From positions 62,001-126,000 of the forward strand of contig OZ253546.1 in assembly GCA_965262585.1 (NCBI GenBank): a DNA stretch of 64,000 nucleotides. The letters are read 5' to 3'. The notes beneath the pieces are model-generated. The model saw only the letters and a list, made by a program, of their open reading frames with translations, had not been told where the DNA came from and made no database searches. This stretch comes from JAHRAW01 sp965262585 (lineage in GTDB: Bacteria; Pseudomonadota; Gammaproteobacteria; Arenicellales; Poriferihabitantaceae). The translations under genes were made by a program, and so were the position numbers. Numbering within the stretch: the stretch's first letter is position 1; the number at the start of each line of letters is the position of its first letter. Below, one piece after another: positions 9,008 through 17,372 of the stretch.

Positions 9008-9503
9008 GCCCGTCACCACCGCTGTGGGCCGCTGGCAGGTGATTCCGGCAACCCTGCTGTTGGCGTTTTTGCTCAACCTTATTCCCGCCCCCGACTGGGC
9101 GCAGTTCGTACGCCCGGACTGGGTAACGCTGGTGCTGTTTTATTGGTGTCTGGCAACCCCCAAGCGGGTCGGCATCGGTTGCGGGTGGCTTATGGGGCTG
9201 GGGCTGGATTTGCTGCAGTACACCTTATTCGGCCAGCAAGCCCTCGGCAAGGCGTTGATCGCGCTGGTGGCGGTGGCCGCTTATCGGCGGCTGCGGTTAT
9301 ACCATCTGTGGCAGCAGTGCGGGGTGGTGCTGGCGGTTTCCGCCATCGACATCGCCGTGGTGGTGTGGATTCACCATCTCGCCCACGACGTCGAGTTTCG
9401 CCTTGAATACTGGCAGGCCGCCCTGACCACCGCGCTGCTGTGGCCGCCGGTGTATCTGATGTTGCGCAAACTGCGCCAGCATAGCGGGATCGTGCGGCGA
9501 TGA
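9000..9503 (+). CDS. mreD: Rod-shape-determining membrane protein MreD
   Basis: 167 residues with about five hydrophobic membrane spans, the normal size and topology for MreD. The segment RPDWVTLVLFYWCLATPKRVG and the following GLGLDLLQYTLFGQQALGK are the most conserved parts of the gamma MreD family. It works with MreC and RodA-PBP2 in lateral wall synthesis. The start overlaps mreC by 8 bp and the stop overlaps the mrdA start as ATGA, so it is translated within a coupled string. Confidence 0.95.
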   Translation: MNKPVTTAVGRWQVIPATLLLAFLLNLIPAPDWAQFVRPDWVTLVLFYWCLATPKRVGIGCGWLMGLGLDLLQYTLFGQQALGKALIALVAVAAYRRLRLYHLWQQCGVVLAVSAIDIAVVVWIHHLAHDVEFRLEYWQAALTTALLWPPVYLMLRKLRQHSGIVRR

Positions 9504-11365
9504 TTCCCGCCAGCGACTATCAACGCGACAGCCGCATTGCGCGCCGCCGTATGATCCTTGCGCTGGGCATGGTGGTGGTGCTGGTGCTGATTCTGCTGCT
9601 GCGGCTGGCATGGATGCAGATCGTCCAGCATCAGCGTTTTTCCACGCTGGCGCTGGAAAATCACATCCAATTCGCCCCCCTGCCACCGGTGCGGGGGCTG
9701 ATTTACGACCGCAACGGCACAATTCTTGCGCAAAACATGCATTCCTATAACCTGGAAATACTGCCCGAACGGGTCAAGGATATGGATTATCTGCTGGCGC
9801 AACTCGGGCGGCTGGTGGCGTTGAGCGATGAGGATTTGGAGCGCTTTCGGAGCGTGCTAAAACGCCGCCCGGCGTTTGAATGGCAAACCCTGCGAACCAA
9901 TCTTGACGAGGAGCAAGCGGCGCGGGTGGCACTCCATCAGCACCGCTATCCCGGTGTCGAACTGCAGGCGCGATTGCAGCGTCACTATCCCGAAGGCGAA
10001 CTGACCGCCCATGTGGTGGGCTACGTGGGCCGCATCAACGCCAATGACCTCACCCGAATTTATAAGCAGTCGTACCGCGGGCTGGACTATATTGGCCGCA
10101 GCGGTATCGAAGAGCAGTATGAATCCATTCTGCGTGGCCGGCCCGGAATGGAACGCCTGGAAATCAACGCCCACGGCAAGGTGGTGCGAAGCATCAGCCG
10201 CGCCGCCCCGGACAGCGGAAGATCGGTGCATCTCAGCCTCGACATCGAACTCCAGCGCAAGAGCATCGAGGCGTTGCGGGGATACGAAGGCGCTATCGTC
10301 GCCCTGGATCCGAAAAGCGGCGAGGTGCTGGCCTTCGCCGGCGCCCCCACATTCGACCCCAATCCATTCGTCAACGGCATCGGCCGCAAAGCCTATGCGG
10401 TCCTGAACACCTCGCCGGAACGGCCGTTGTTGAACCGCGCGCTATACGGCCGCTATGCGCCGGGTTCCACCATCAAGGGATTCATGATGCTGGTGGGGAT
10501 GGAAAACGGCATCGACCCCGAGCGGCGCATTTTCTGCCCCGGTTGGTATAGTCTGCCAAACCACAAGCACCGCTACCGCGACTGGAAACGCCACGGCCAT
10601 GGCATCGTCGACGGCCACGACAGCATCGTGCAATCTTGCGATGTATACTTTTACCGACTGGCACGGCAACTGGATATCGACCGCATGCACGAGGGTATGA
10701 CGCGCTTCGGCTTCGGCAAGAAAACTGGCATCGATCTGCAAGACGAACCCAGTGCCCTGATGCCGTCTCGCAGTTGGAAACGCCGCGCCAGAGGAGAAGC
10801 GTGGTATCCCGGCGAGACCGTGATTACCGGAATTGGTCAGGGCTATATGCTGGTCACCCCGCTGCAGTTGGCTTTCGCCGCCGCCACGCTGGCTAATCGC
10901 GGCCAGCAGATAACGCCGCGATTTTTACGGGAAGTGGAAAATCCCCAGACCGGGGCGCGGCGTCCCGAGGCCGTCAAAATCGCCGGGCGAGTCGACCTGA
11001 AGCGCGAGGACGCTTATGACTATGTCATCCGCAGCATGCACGATGTGGTACACGGCCCCAAAGGCACGGCGCGGGGAATCGGCCGTGGCATTCGCTATGA
11101 AATGGCAGGCAAAACCGGAACCGCGCAAGTCAAAAGCATTCCCCAGAACCAACGCTACAACAAAGACACGGTGGAGAAACGATTCGCGGATCATTCCCTG
11201 TTTCTCGCCTTTGCGCCGCTGGACGACCCCAAAATCGCCATCGCCGTGGTGATGGAGCATACCGGCGGCGGTCCCGCGGCACCCATCGCCCGGAAGTTGA
11301 TCGACTACTACCTGTTAGAACGGCTCAACCTGTTCAAGGACGCCGAGGCCGTGGCGGAACAATGA
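9500..11365 (+). CDS. mrdA: Penicillin-binding protein 2, elongation transpeptidase
   Basis: 621 residues. PBP2 is the class B transpeptidase that cross-links peptidoglycan made by RodA during cell elongation. One N-terminal membrane anchor lies at about residues 19-40. The dimerisation domain contains RGLIYDRNGTILAQN at 65-79. The transpeptidase domain has the nucleophile motif S323-T-I-K326, the second motif S379-C-D381 and the third motif K538-T-G-T541. All active-site motifs are intact. It overlaps mreD upstream and rodA downstream, each by ATGA. The mreBCD-mrdA-mrdB arrangement is common in bacteria. Confidence 0.98.
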   Translation: MIPASDYQRDSRIARRRMILALGMVVVLVLILLLRLAWMQIVQHQRFSTLALENHIQFAPLPPVRGLIYDRNGTILAQNMHSYNLEILPERVKDMDYLLAQLGRLVALSDEDLERFRSVLKRRPAFEWQTLRTNLDEEQAARVALHQHRYPGVELQARLQRHYPEGELTAHVVGYVGRINANDLTRIYKQSYRGLDYIGRSGIEEQYESILRGRPGMERLEINAHGKVVRSISRAAPDSGRSVHLSLDIELQRKSIEALRGYEGAIVALDPKSGEVLAFAGAPTFDPNPFVNGIGRKAYAVLNTSPERPLLNRALYGRYAPGSTIKGFMMLVGMENGIDPERRIFCPGWYSLPNHKHRYRDWKRHGHGIVDGHDSIVQSCDVYFYRLARQLDIDRMHEGMTRFGFGKKTGIDLQDEPSALMPSRSWKRRARGEAWYPGETVITGIGQGYMLVTPLQLAFAAATLANRGQQITPRFLREVENPQTGARRPEAVKIAGRVDLKREDAYDYVIRSMHDVVHGPKGTARGIGRGIRYEMAGKTGTAQVKSIPQNQRYNKDTVEKRFADHSLFLAFAPLDDPKIAIAVVMEHTGGGPAAPIARKLIDYYLLERLNLFKDAEAVAEQ

Positions 11366-12453
11366 TACGCCGCAACCGCCCCCCGGCGGTGGACATGCCG
11401 CTGTTCACCGCAATCGTTATGTTATGCGCCATCGGTCTGGTGGCGTTATACAGTGCTGGCGGGGAAAACGTCGATTATCTCGGACGGCAGGGCATCCGTA
11501 TCGGCTTAGCGATGTTGCTGATGCTGGTAGTCGCGCACATTCCTCCGGCGAAACTGGTGCGCTGGTCTCCGGCGTTATACGGCATAGGGCTGCTGCTGCT
11601 GGTGGTCGTGCTCGGTGCCGGCATCATCGGCAAGGGCGCTCAACGCTGGCTTGATCTGGCGGTGTTTCGCGTGCAGCCGGCGGAGCCGATGAAAATCATC
11701 GTGCCGATGATGGTGGCGTGGATATTGAGCCGTTCGCCGCTGCCGCCGACCCCGCCGGCCATCTTCCTTTCGGTGCTGGTGGTGCTGGCGCCGGTGGTGC
11801 TGGTAATCGCCCAGCCGGATCTCGGCACCGCGATTTTGATTTTCGCCGCCGGGATGTTGGTGATTTTCTTCGCCGGAGTCAGTTGGAAACTGGTGGCGGC
11901 GGTGCTGGTGACCGCAGGCGCAGCGATTCCGGTGCTGTGGATTCTGGTGCTGCACGACTATCAGCGAAGCCGCATTCTCACCCTGTTTGACCCCTGGGCC
12001 GACCCCCTCGGCGCCGGTTATCACACCATCCAATCCATCATCGCCGTAGGTTCGGGAGGCGTGTGGGGCAAGGGCTGGCTGGCGGGCACCCAATCCCATC
12101 TGGAATTCATCCCGGAACGCAGCACCGATTTCATTTTCGCGGTTTATGCCGAGGAATTCGGCTTCCTCGGCGCATTGGTGCTGCTCGGTTTATATCTATT
12201 TATCGGCTTGCGCGGGCTGCTGATTTCATTTTACGCCCACGATACCTACTCACGCTTGCTGGGGAGTTGCCTGTCGGTCACTTTCTTCCTGTATGTGTTT
12301 GTCAATGTCGGCATGGCGGTGGGCATTCTGCCGGTGGTTGGCGTACCATTGCCGTTGCTCAGTCACGGCGGCTCCGCCATGGTTACCCTGATGGTGGGGC
12401 TGGGTATTCTGATGAGCATTCAACGGCAGAAAAGAATCATAGCGCAAAGATGA
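11362..12453 (+). CDS. mrdB: RodA, SEDS peptidoglycan glycosyltransferase
   Basis: 363 residues and about ten membrane spans. RodA polymerises lipid II into glycan strands as partner of PBP2. SEDS hallmarks visible are the QPAEPMKI region near residue 110, VIAQPDLGTAILIF near 150, HLEFIPERSTDFIFAVYAEE near 250 and the C-terminal GVPLPLLSHGGSAM. The start codon overlaps the mrdA stop as ATGA and the stop overlaps mltB in the same way, pointing to coupled translation of the enzyme pair. Confidence 0.98.
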   Translation: MIRRNRPPAVDMPLFTAIVMLCAIGLVALYSAGGENVDYLGRQGIRIGLAMLLMLVVAHIPPAKLVRWSPALYGIGLLLLVVVLGAGIIGKGAQRWLDLAVFRVQPAEPMKIIVPMMVAWILSRSPLPPTPPAIFLSVLVVLAPVVLVIAQPDLGTAILIFAAGMLVIFFAGVSWKLVAAVLVTAGAAIPVLWILVLHDYQRSRILTLFDPWADPLGAGYHTIQSIIAVGSGGVWGKGWLAGTQSHLEFIPERSTDFIFAVYAEEFGFLGALVLLGLYLFIGLRGLLISFYAHDTYSRLLGSCLSVTFFLYVFVNVGMAVGILPVVGVPLPLLSHGGSAMVTLMVGLGILMSIQRQKRIIAQR

Positions 12454-13445
12454 ATAAATATTCTTACAAAACAATACTATGCCAAAGTATCATAATCTTT
12501 TTTATGACCTTTGGTTTCGCCCATGCGGTGGATTTTCGGGATTATCCGAAACTGGTTTCGCTGGTGGATGTGATGGTGCGCGAAGACGGCTATCCGCGGG
12601 AGCAGTTGGAAGCCACCCTCGGCGACGCCATCATCGACCCCGGGGTTATCCGCTCCATGGATCGCCAATACGAAGCACTGCCCTGGCATCAATACCGCCA
12701 ACGCTTCATCACCGACGAGCGCATCCGCACTGGCGTTTCCTGGTGGCGACAACACGCCGCCTCGCTACAACAGGCGGCCCAGCAATTCGGCGTTCCGCCG
12801 TCCATTATCGTTGCCCTGATTGGCGTGGAAACCCACTTTGGCACCCGAAAGGGCAACAAGCGAGTGCTGGATTCTCTGGTTACCCTGACCGCCGCATATC
12901 CGCGCCGCAGCACTTATTTTGGCCGCGAGTTGCGCGCTTTCCTGAATACCGCCCGCGCCGAGGACATCGCGCCGGGGTCTGTGAAGGGTTCCTTTGCCGG
13001 GGCCATGGGCATTCCCCAGTTTATGCCCACCAGTTATCAAGCCTATGCCGTGGATCTCAATCTCAACGGACGGCGCGACCTAGTCAACGAAACCGAGGAC
13101 GCCATTGGCTCCGTGGCCAATTATCTCAAGCAGCGCGGCTGGCGGGAAGGGCAAGCGGTTTTTTCCCCGCTGCCAAACGGCATCTCACCGGCGGCCGCCG
13201 AATTGGTTGGCAAACGGAGCAAACCCCAACTGACCGCCGAGCAACTGGCCGCCGTCGGGGTGGAATTTGACGCCGCCAACGCTGGCGATAAAATGGCGTT
13301 ACTGCGCCTTCGGGAAAAACGCAACTACCGCTACTTCGTAGGATTCAACAATTTCCATGTCATCACCCGTTACAACCCAAGCATCAACTACGCCATGGCG
13401 GTAGCCGAACTATCCATGCGCATCAGCCAGCAACACAAGCAATGA
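12450..13445 (+). CDS. mltB: Membrane-bound lytic murein transglycosylase B
   Basis: 331 residues starting at the ATG at 12450, which overlaps the rodA stop as ATGA; the frame is open far upstream inside rodA but that part is not coding. The enzyme cleaves the glycan strand with formation of 1,6-anhydromuramic acid. A signal peptide covers about residues 1-26 (hydrophobic core SIIIFFMTFGFA). The catalytic glutamate is E127 in GVETHFG, and GAMGIPQFMPTSYQAYA is the typical MltB substrate-cleft sequence. No lipobox cysteine is obvious at the cleavage site, so it could be periplasmic rather than lipid-anchored. It lies between rodA and rlpA as in Pseudomonas. Confidence 0.95.
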   Translation: MNKYSYKTILCQSIIIFFMTFGFAHAVDFRDYPKLVSLVDVMVREDGYPREQLEATLGDAIIDPGVIRSMDRQYEALPWHQYRQRFITDERIRTGVSWWRQHAASLQQAAQQFGVPPSIIVALIGVETHFGTRKGNKRVLDSLVTLTAAYPRRSTYFGRELRAFLNTARAEDIAPGSVKGSFAGAMGIPQFMPTSYQAYAVDLNLNGRRDLVNETEDAIGSVANYLKQRGWREGQAVFSPLPNGISPAAAELVGKRSKPQLTAEQLAAVGVEFDAANAGDKMALLRLREKRNYRYFVGFNNFHVITRYNPSINYAMAVAELSMRISQQHKQ

Positions 13446-14308
13446 GCGTCACCGCCCACGCCACCGCCAACCGCCACGCACCCACGCGGTCGCTTGGATT
13501 GCCGGCGGTGTTGCTCATGGCGTTGCTGGTCACGCTGCTGGCTACAGGATGTTCCGGCACCCCCCTGACCCGGCCTTCGGGCGGATACTACGGCGGCGAC
13601 GGGCCGCCGAAAAACCTGCCGGTGGACCCGGATTCGGTCGCTGATGCGGTGCCACGCCACGAGCCGTTGAGCGCCACCGGAAACCGGCCGTATACCGCCC
13701 TCGGCAAGCGTTACCGGCCACTGGCCTCGGGCCGGGGCTATGTGAAACGAGGCATGGCCTCATGGTATGGCAGTAAATTCCAGGGCCGACGCACCTCCAG
13801 CGGCGAGCCTTATGACATGTTTGCCATGACCGCCGCGCATCCAGTGTTGCCGCTGCCGTCTTATGTGCGCGTCACCAATCTCGACAACGGCCGCTCGGTG
13901 GTGGTCAAGGTCAACGACCGTGGGCCGTTTCTACATGGCCGCATCATTGACCTTTCCTATATGGCCGCCCACAAACTGGACATCGCCCGCCACGGCACCG
14001 GCCGCGTCGAGGTGCGGGTTATCGAGCCCGGTGACGATGCGGGCGACCGCAACCAGCCGCAGTCCGGCGGCGAGATACTGATTCAGGTGGGTGCGTATGC
14101 GGTACGCGATAATGCGCGCACCATGAGCCAGTTGCTGAAACGCGCCGGTTACTCGGTGGTGCCGCTGGTTCACAACCTGCGAAGCGATGGGAAACGCTGG
14201 CTTTACCGGGTTCAGGTGGGGCCTTTCACAAACCGCAGGCAGGCGCAGATCGCCCGGCAAAAACTGGAATCCCTGCTGGGGCGTCCGGTGGCGGTGATTT
14301 CTCTATAA
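13442..14308 (+). CDS. rlpA: RlpA, septal-ring lytic transglycosylase lipoprotein with SPOR domain
   Basis: 288 residues. A hydrophobic signal segment ends in a lipobox with the lipidated cysteine at C37 (LLATGC). The double-psi beta-barrel domain runs from about 100 to 190, with GMASWYG, RTSSGEPYDMFAMTAAH and VKVNDRGPF. A SPOR domain follows at about 210-288 (ILIQVGAYAVRDNARTM, YRVQVGPFTNRRQAQ). In Pseudomonas RlpA cleaves glycans lacking stem peptides and SPOR takes it to the division site. It overlaps mltB by ATGA. A hairpin follows the stop. Confidence 0.95.
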   Translation: MSVTAHATANRHAPTRSLGLPAVLLMALLVTLLATGCSGTPLTRPSGGYYGGDGPPKNLPVDPDSVADAVPRHEPLSATGNRPYTALGKRYRPLASGRGYVKRGMASWYGSKFQGRRTSSGEPYDMFAMTAAHPVLPLPSYVRVTNLDNGRSVVVKVNDRGPFLHGRIIDLSYMAAHKLDIARHGTGRVEVRVIEPGDDAGDRNQPQSGGEILIQVGAYAVRDNARTMSQLLKRAGYSVVPLVHNLRSDGKRWLYRVQVGPFTNRRQAQIARQKLESLLGRPVAVISL

Positions 14309-14309
14309 G

Positions 14310-14335
14310 GTTAGTTGTTAGAAAACATCACTAAC
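14310..14335 (+). terminator. Hairpin after rlpA, possible weak terminator
   Basis: GTTAGT at 14310-14315 pairs with ACTAAC at 14330-14335, and an inner TGTT/AACA extends the stem with a small bulge. The following TATTTG is only mildly T-rich, so termination may be partial or the structure may be incidental. dacA starts 43 bp downstream. Confidence 0.35.
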
Positions 14336-14377
14336 TATTTGATATAAATCATTTTACACAAACATTCAATACACATT

Positions 14378-15559
14378 ATGAAATACATCTTGTCAGTCGT
14401 ACTCCTGCTGTACTGCATCCCATCCCAAGCACAATCACTGCCGGAACCGCTGCTGGAAGCCCTTCCGCAGCCCCTCAAATCCCCATTGCCGGCACCGAAA
14501 ATTGCGGTCAGTTCCTGGGTGCTGGCGGATTTTGAGAGCGGCTGGATCATCGACAGCGTCAACGCTGAAGCGCGCATCGAGCCCGCCAGTTTGACCAAAC
14601 TTATGACCGGCTATCTGGTGTTCGACGCCCTTTCCAAAGGGCAAATCGGCCTTCGAGACCCGGTTTATATCAGCAAAAAAGCATGGAAAACCGGCGGTTC
14701 GCGGATGTTCGCCGAGGTGGATACCCGGGTTGCCGTGGAGGATTTGCTACGCGGCTTGGTTATTCAATCTGGAAACGATGCGGCCGTGGCGTTGGCCGAG
14801 CATTTGGGGGGTTCCGAGACCGGTTTCGCGGCGAAAATGAACCAAACCGCCGCCGAATTGGGCATGCACAACACCCAATTCGTCAACAGCAACGGCCTGC
14901 CGCACCCGCAGCATTACAGTTCCGCTTTGGACATGACCATCCTCACCCGCGCACTGATCCGGCAGTTTCCCGATTACTACCGGTTTTATTCGGAAAAAGA
15001 ATACACCTACAACGGCATTACCCAGCAAAATCGCAACCTCCTGCTGTGGCGAGACCCCAGCGTGGATGGCATCAAAACCGGCTACACCGCGAAAGCCGGT
15101 TACTGCCTGATTGGCACCGCCCGGCGCGATGGCATGCGCCTGATTGCCACGGTGATTGGCTCGAAAAGCGCCCAAGCCCGCGCCGATCAGGTGCTGTCGC
15201 TGCTGCAATACGGCTACGCCGCTTATGAAAGCAGAGTGGTGTACCGCCCCGGCGATACGGTCAAGTCGCTGCCGCTGTGGATGGGGCGCGAAGCCAATGC
15301 CCGAACCGATGTGGCGCGCGACCTCACCGTTTTGTATCCCAAAGGGAGCAAGGCCAAACTATCCGGGAAGGCGACTCTGCCGGATAGTTTGGACGCACCG
15401 TTGTCAGCCGGTCAGGAGGTCGGCTCTTTCGCGGTCTTGTATGACGGCGAGACCGTTCGCACCGCGCCCCTGCGAGTGGCCGAAGCGTACCCGGAAGGAA
15501 CCTGGACTTCCCAACTCACGGATTGGTTCAAACGCCTGATTTTCCGTGCCGGGCTGTGA
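14378..15559 (+). CDS. dacA: D-alanyl-D-alanine carboxypeptidase, PBP5/6 family
   Basis: 393 residues. This low-molecular-weight penicillin-binding protein trims the terminal D-alanine from pentapeptide stems in the periplasm. The signal peptide is about residues 1-19, ending SQAQ. Active-site motifs are S71-L-T-K74, S131-G-N133 and K233-T-G235. A C-terminal beta domain and a final amphipathic helix (DWFKRLIFRAG) match the membrane anchor of PBP5. The gene is preceded by 69 bp with a hairpin, so it may have its own promoter. It is followed 39 bp later by lipB; the ybeD gene that often lies between them is absent. Confidence 0.96.
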   Translation: MKYILSVVLLLYCIPSQAQSLPEPLLEALPQPLKSPLPAPKIAVSSWVLADFESGWIIDSVNAEARIEPASLTKLMTGYLVFDALSKGQIGLRDPVYISKKAWKTGGSRMFAEVDTRVAVEDLLRGLVIQSGNDAAVALAEHLGGSETGFAAKMNQTAAELGMHNTQFVNSNGLPHPQHYSSALDMTILTRALIRQFPDYYRFYSEKEYTYNGITQQNRNLLLWRDPSVDGIKTGYTAKAGYCLIGTARRDGMRLIATVIGSKSAQARADQVLSLLQYGYAAYESRVVYRPGDTVKSLPLWMGREANARTDVARDLTVLYPKGSKAKLSGKATLPDSLDAPLSAGQEVGSFAVLYDGETVRTAPLRVAEAYPEGTWTSQLTDWFKRLIFRAGL

Positions 15560-15597
15560 TTTTCGGCGTCCATGTCGGCGACTAGCAATATGACGGC

Positions 15598-16239
15598 GTG
15601 GATAAAGCCATAAAACCGGATATAACCATCCACCACTTGGGTTTGTGTCATTACCTGCCCACTTGGCGGCGCATGCAGGAATTTACCCGCCTCCGGGATG
15701 CCGCCGACCAAGATCAGATCTGGCTACTTCAGCATCATCCGGTATTCACCCAGGGCACCGGTTGCGAGGCGTTGCCACGGCCCCTGCCGGAAGGATGGAG
15801 CGATGAAATCCCGCTGCTTCACACCGACCGTGGCGGCCAAATCACCTATCACGGGCCCGGCCAGTTGATCGCCTACCTGCTCTTCGATCTCAAACGCCGG
15901 GGCGTGGGGCCGAAATTTCTGGTGCAACAGATCGAGCAAACGGTGATTGATCTGCTGGCCGATTATGCGGTAACCGGCGCGCGCAACCCCGGCGCCCCCG
16001 GCGTATACGTGAATAGCGCCAAGATCGCCGCCCTCGGCCTGCGCATAAAACGCAACTGCTGTTTTCATGGGCTAAGCCTGAATGTGGCTATGGATCTCCG
16101 CCCCTATGAAGCCATCGACCCCTGCGGATACCGGCAACTGGCGGTCACGCAACTGCGCGACCATGCCGCACCGGTGGATATCGGCGAGGTCGAAACGCAA
16201 CTCGCCCGGCGACTGCTGGCCGGGTTCGGTCAGGGCTGA
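15598..16239 (+). CDS. lipB: Octanoyl-[ACP]:protein N-octanoyltransferase LipB
   Basis: 213 residues. LipB moves octanoate from acyl carrier protein to lipoyl domains, the first step of lipoate cofactor assembly in the cytosol. The family signature RGGQITYHGPGQLIAYLL is at 78-95. The catalytic pair is K142 (NSAKIAALG) and C154, with a second cysteine C155 in the position usually held by serine (CCFHGLSLN). I use GTG at 15598; a nearby ATG at 15590 is out of frame and stops quickly. The end of the gene overlaps the convergent murU by 10 bp. lipA is not in the window. Confidence 0.96.
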   Translation: MDKAIKPDITIHHLGLCHYLPTWRRMQEFTRLRDAADQDQIWLLQHHPVFTQGTGCEALPRPLPEGWSDEIPLLHTDRGGQITYHGPGQLIAYLLFDLKRRGVGPKFLVQQIEQTVIDLLADYAVTGARNPGAPGVYVNSAKIAALGLRIKRNCCFHGLSLNVAMDLRPYEAIDPCGYRQLAVTQLRDHAAPVDIGEVETQLARRLLAGFGQG

Positions 16240-16955
16240 AGGATTTGTTGACGCGCTTGTTTAAGGCGTTGCGGGGTGCCGACATCCAACCACAAACCAC
16301 GATGCACCACGCCGCCCGCCCGCCCACCGGCGATAGCCTTGGCAAGCACCGGCAACAACGGAAACCGCCCGGCGCTAAATCCATCGAAAGCACGGCGGCG
16401 GAAACAGCCGATACCGGCATAAGTCCAGTCCGGGGAATCGCCAGAGGTATCAGAATCATCAGCCTTAACGGCGGCGGGTAGCAACCGCCCATCTGCCAAC
16501 CCAAAATCACCATGCTTGCGGTAGGGTGGGGTCGGCGCCAACACCAAACTCAAGTCCAACGGAGTAGCCACCTCCAGTTTTGCGTAGTTAAAATCGCATA
16601 AGATGTCGGCGTTTAGAACGATAAAAGGATCGCTTCGCAACAACCCCAGCGCATTGACGATGCCGCCGCCGGTCTCCAGCGCATCGGCAGGTTCCTGAGA
16701 ATAGCGAATTTCAAGGCCAAAACGCCGCTCGGCAACCGCCAAATAATCGCGGATGTGCCCGCCAAGCCACGCCAGATTAATCACCACACTACCAAACCCC
16801 AACTCCGCCAACCGCTCCAAATGATGCTCCAACAGCGTTTTACCGCCCACCCGCAACAGTGCCTTAGGCGTAGCATCAGTAACCGGCCGCAACCGCCGCC
16901 CCCGCCCGGCGGCAAGAATCAAAACATCCGGTAAGGTTTGGTTTTGTGCAGACAT
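16230..16955 (-). CDS. murU: N-acetylmuramate-1-phosphate uridylyltransferase-like nucleotidyltransferase
   Basis: 241 residues from the ATG at 16955; a GTG 14 codons upstream is less likely because family members begin right at the nucleotide-binding motif. The N-terminal LAAGRGRRLRPVTDATPKAL is the sugar-nucleotidyltransferase signature, with GGKTLLEHHLERLAELG and VLNADILCDF following. In Pseudomonas MurU makes UDP-MurNAc in the cell-wall recycling route that bypasses fosfomycin-sensitive MurA, and is encoded beside lptD with the kinase AmgK. Here lptD is the next gene, which supports the MurU assignment, but amgK is not present between them. It could act on another sugar phosphate. Confidence 0.8.
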   Translation of the reverse strand: MSAQNQTLPDVLILAAGRGRRLRPVTDATPKALLRVGGKTLLEHHLERLAELGFGSVVINLAWLGGHIRDYLAVAERRFGLEIRYSQEPADALETGGGIVNALGLLRSDPFIVLNADILCDFNYAKLEVATPLDLSLVLAPTPPYRKHGDFGLADGRLLPAAVKADDSDTSGDSPDWTYAGIGCFRRRAFDGFSAGRFPLLPVLAKAIAGGRAGGVVHRGLWLDVGTPQRLKQARQQILQP

Positions 16956-17372
16956 TTTTTGCGACCACCACGGCCCTGAGTGCATCCAACGGAGCACAGA
17001 TTATACTTCCACCAAAGCGCAGCCACGCCGGGAATATTCGATTGGGTTCTTGGTTTTATGGGAATGAATATGAATAGGGAAATTATTTCAATCCGTCATT
17101 CCCGCGCAACTGGAATCCAGTTAAACAATCCCGGCGTAGCCGGACATTATTAAGGACGTGTCATGGGTTGCGCGTGGACGCGCAATGCGGGGGGGTGTGC
17201 CGGTTCTTAGTGATGAGCGGCTTGCGCCCCAGTGCCTAACGCAACCCGCAACAGATTCCTACCGAATGACGGCGAGGAAGGAAAATAGTATAATCGGCGG
17301 CTTGGCGAACACTTTTCCGACTTTGGCTTCGGCCCCGATAAAAAACTATCCAAACCCATCCAAACCCAGAAT
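16956..17372. other. Intergenic region between murU and lptD with one dispersed repeat
   Basis: Both neighbouring genes are transcribed outwards, so their promoters should lie here. A class-2 dispersed repeat occupies 17094-17155. At about 17164-17185 a perfect 8-bp stem TTGCGCGT/ACGCGCAA with a GG loop is visible. An open frame here lacks any recognisable protein features and I do not call it. Confidence 0.6.
17094..17155 (+). repeat. Class-2 dispersed repeat, copy 1
   Basis: Begins CGTCATTCCCGCG, runs through CTGGAATCCAGT and a CCGGCGTAGCCGG mini-hairpin and ends near ATTATTAAGG. Copies with the same order of blocks start at 45459 and 61521, and truncated relatives are seen near 52921 and 56333. 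Confidence 0.75.
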
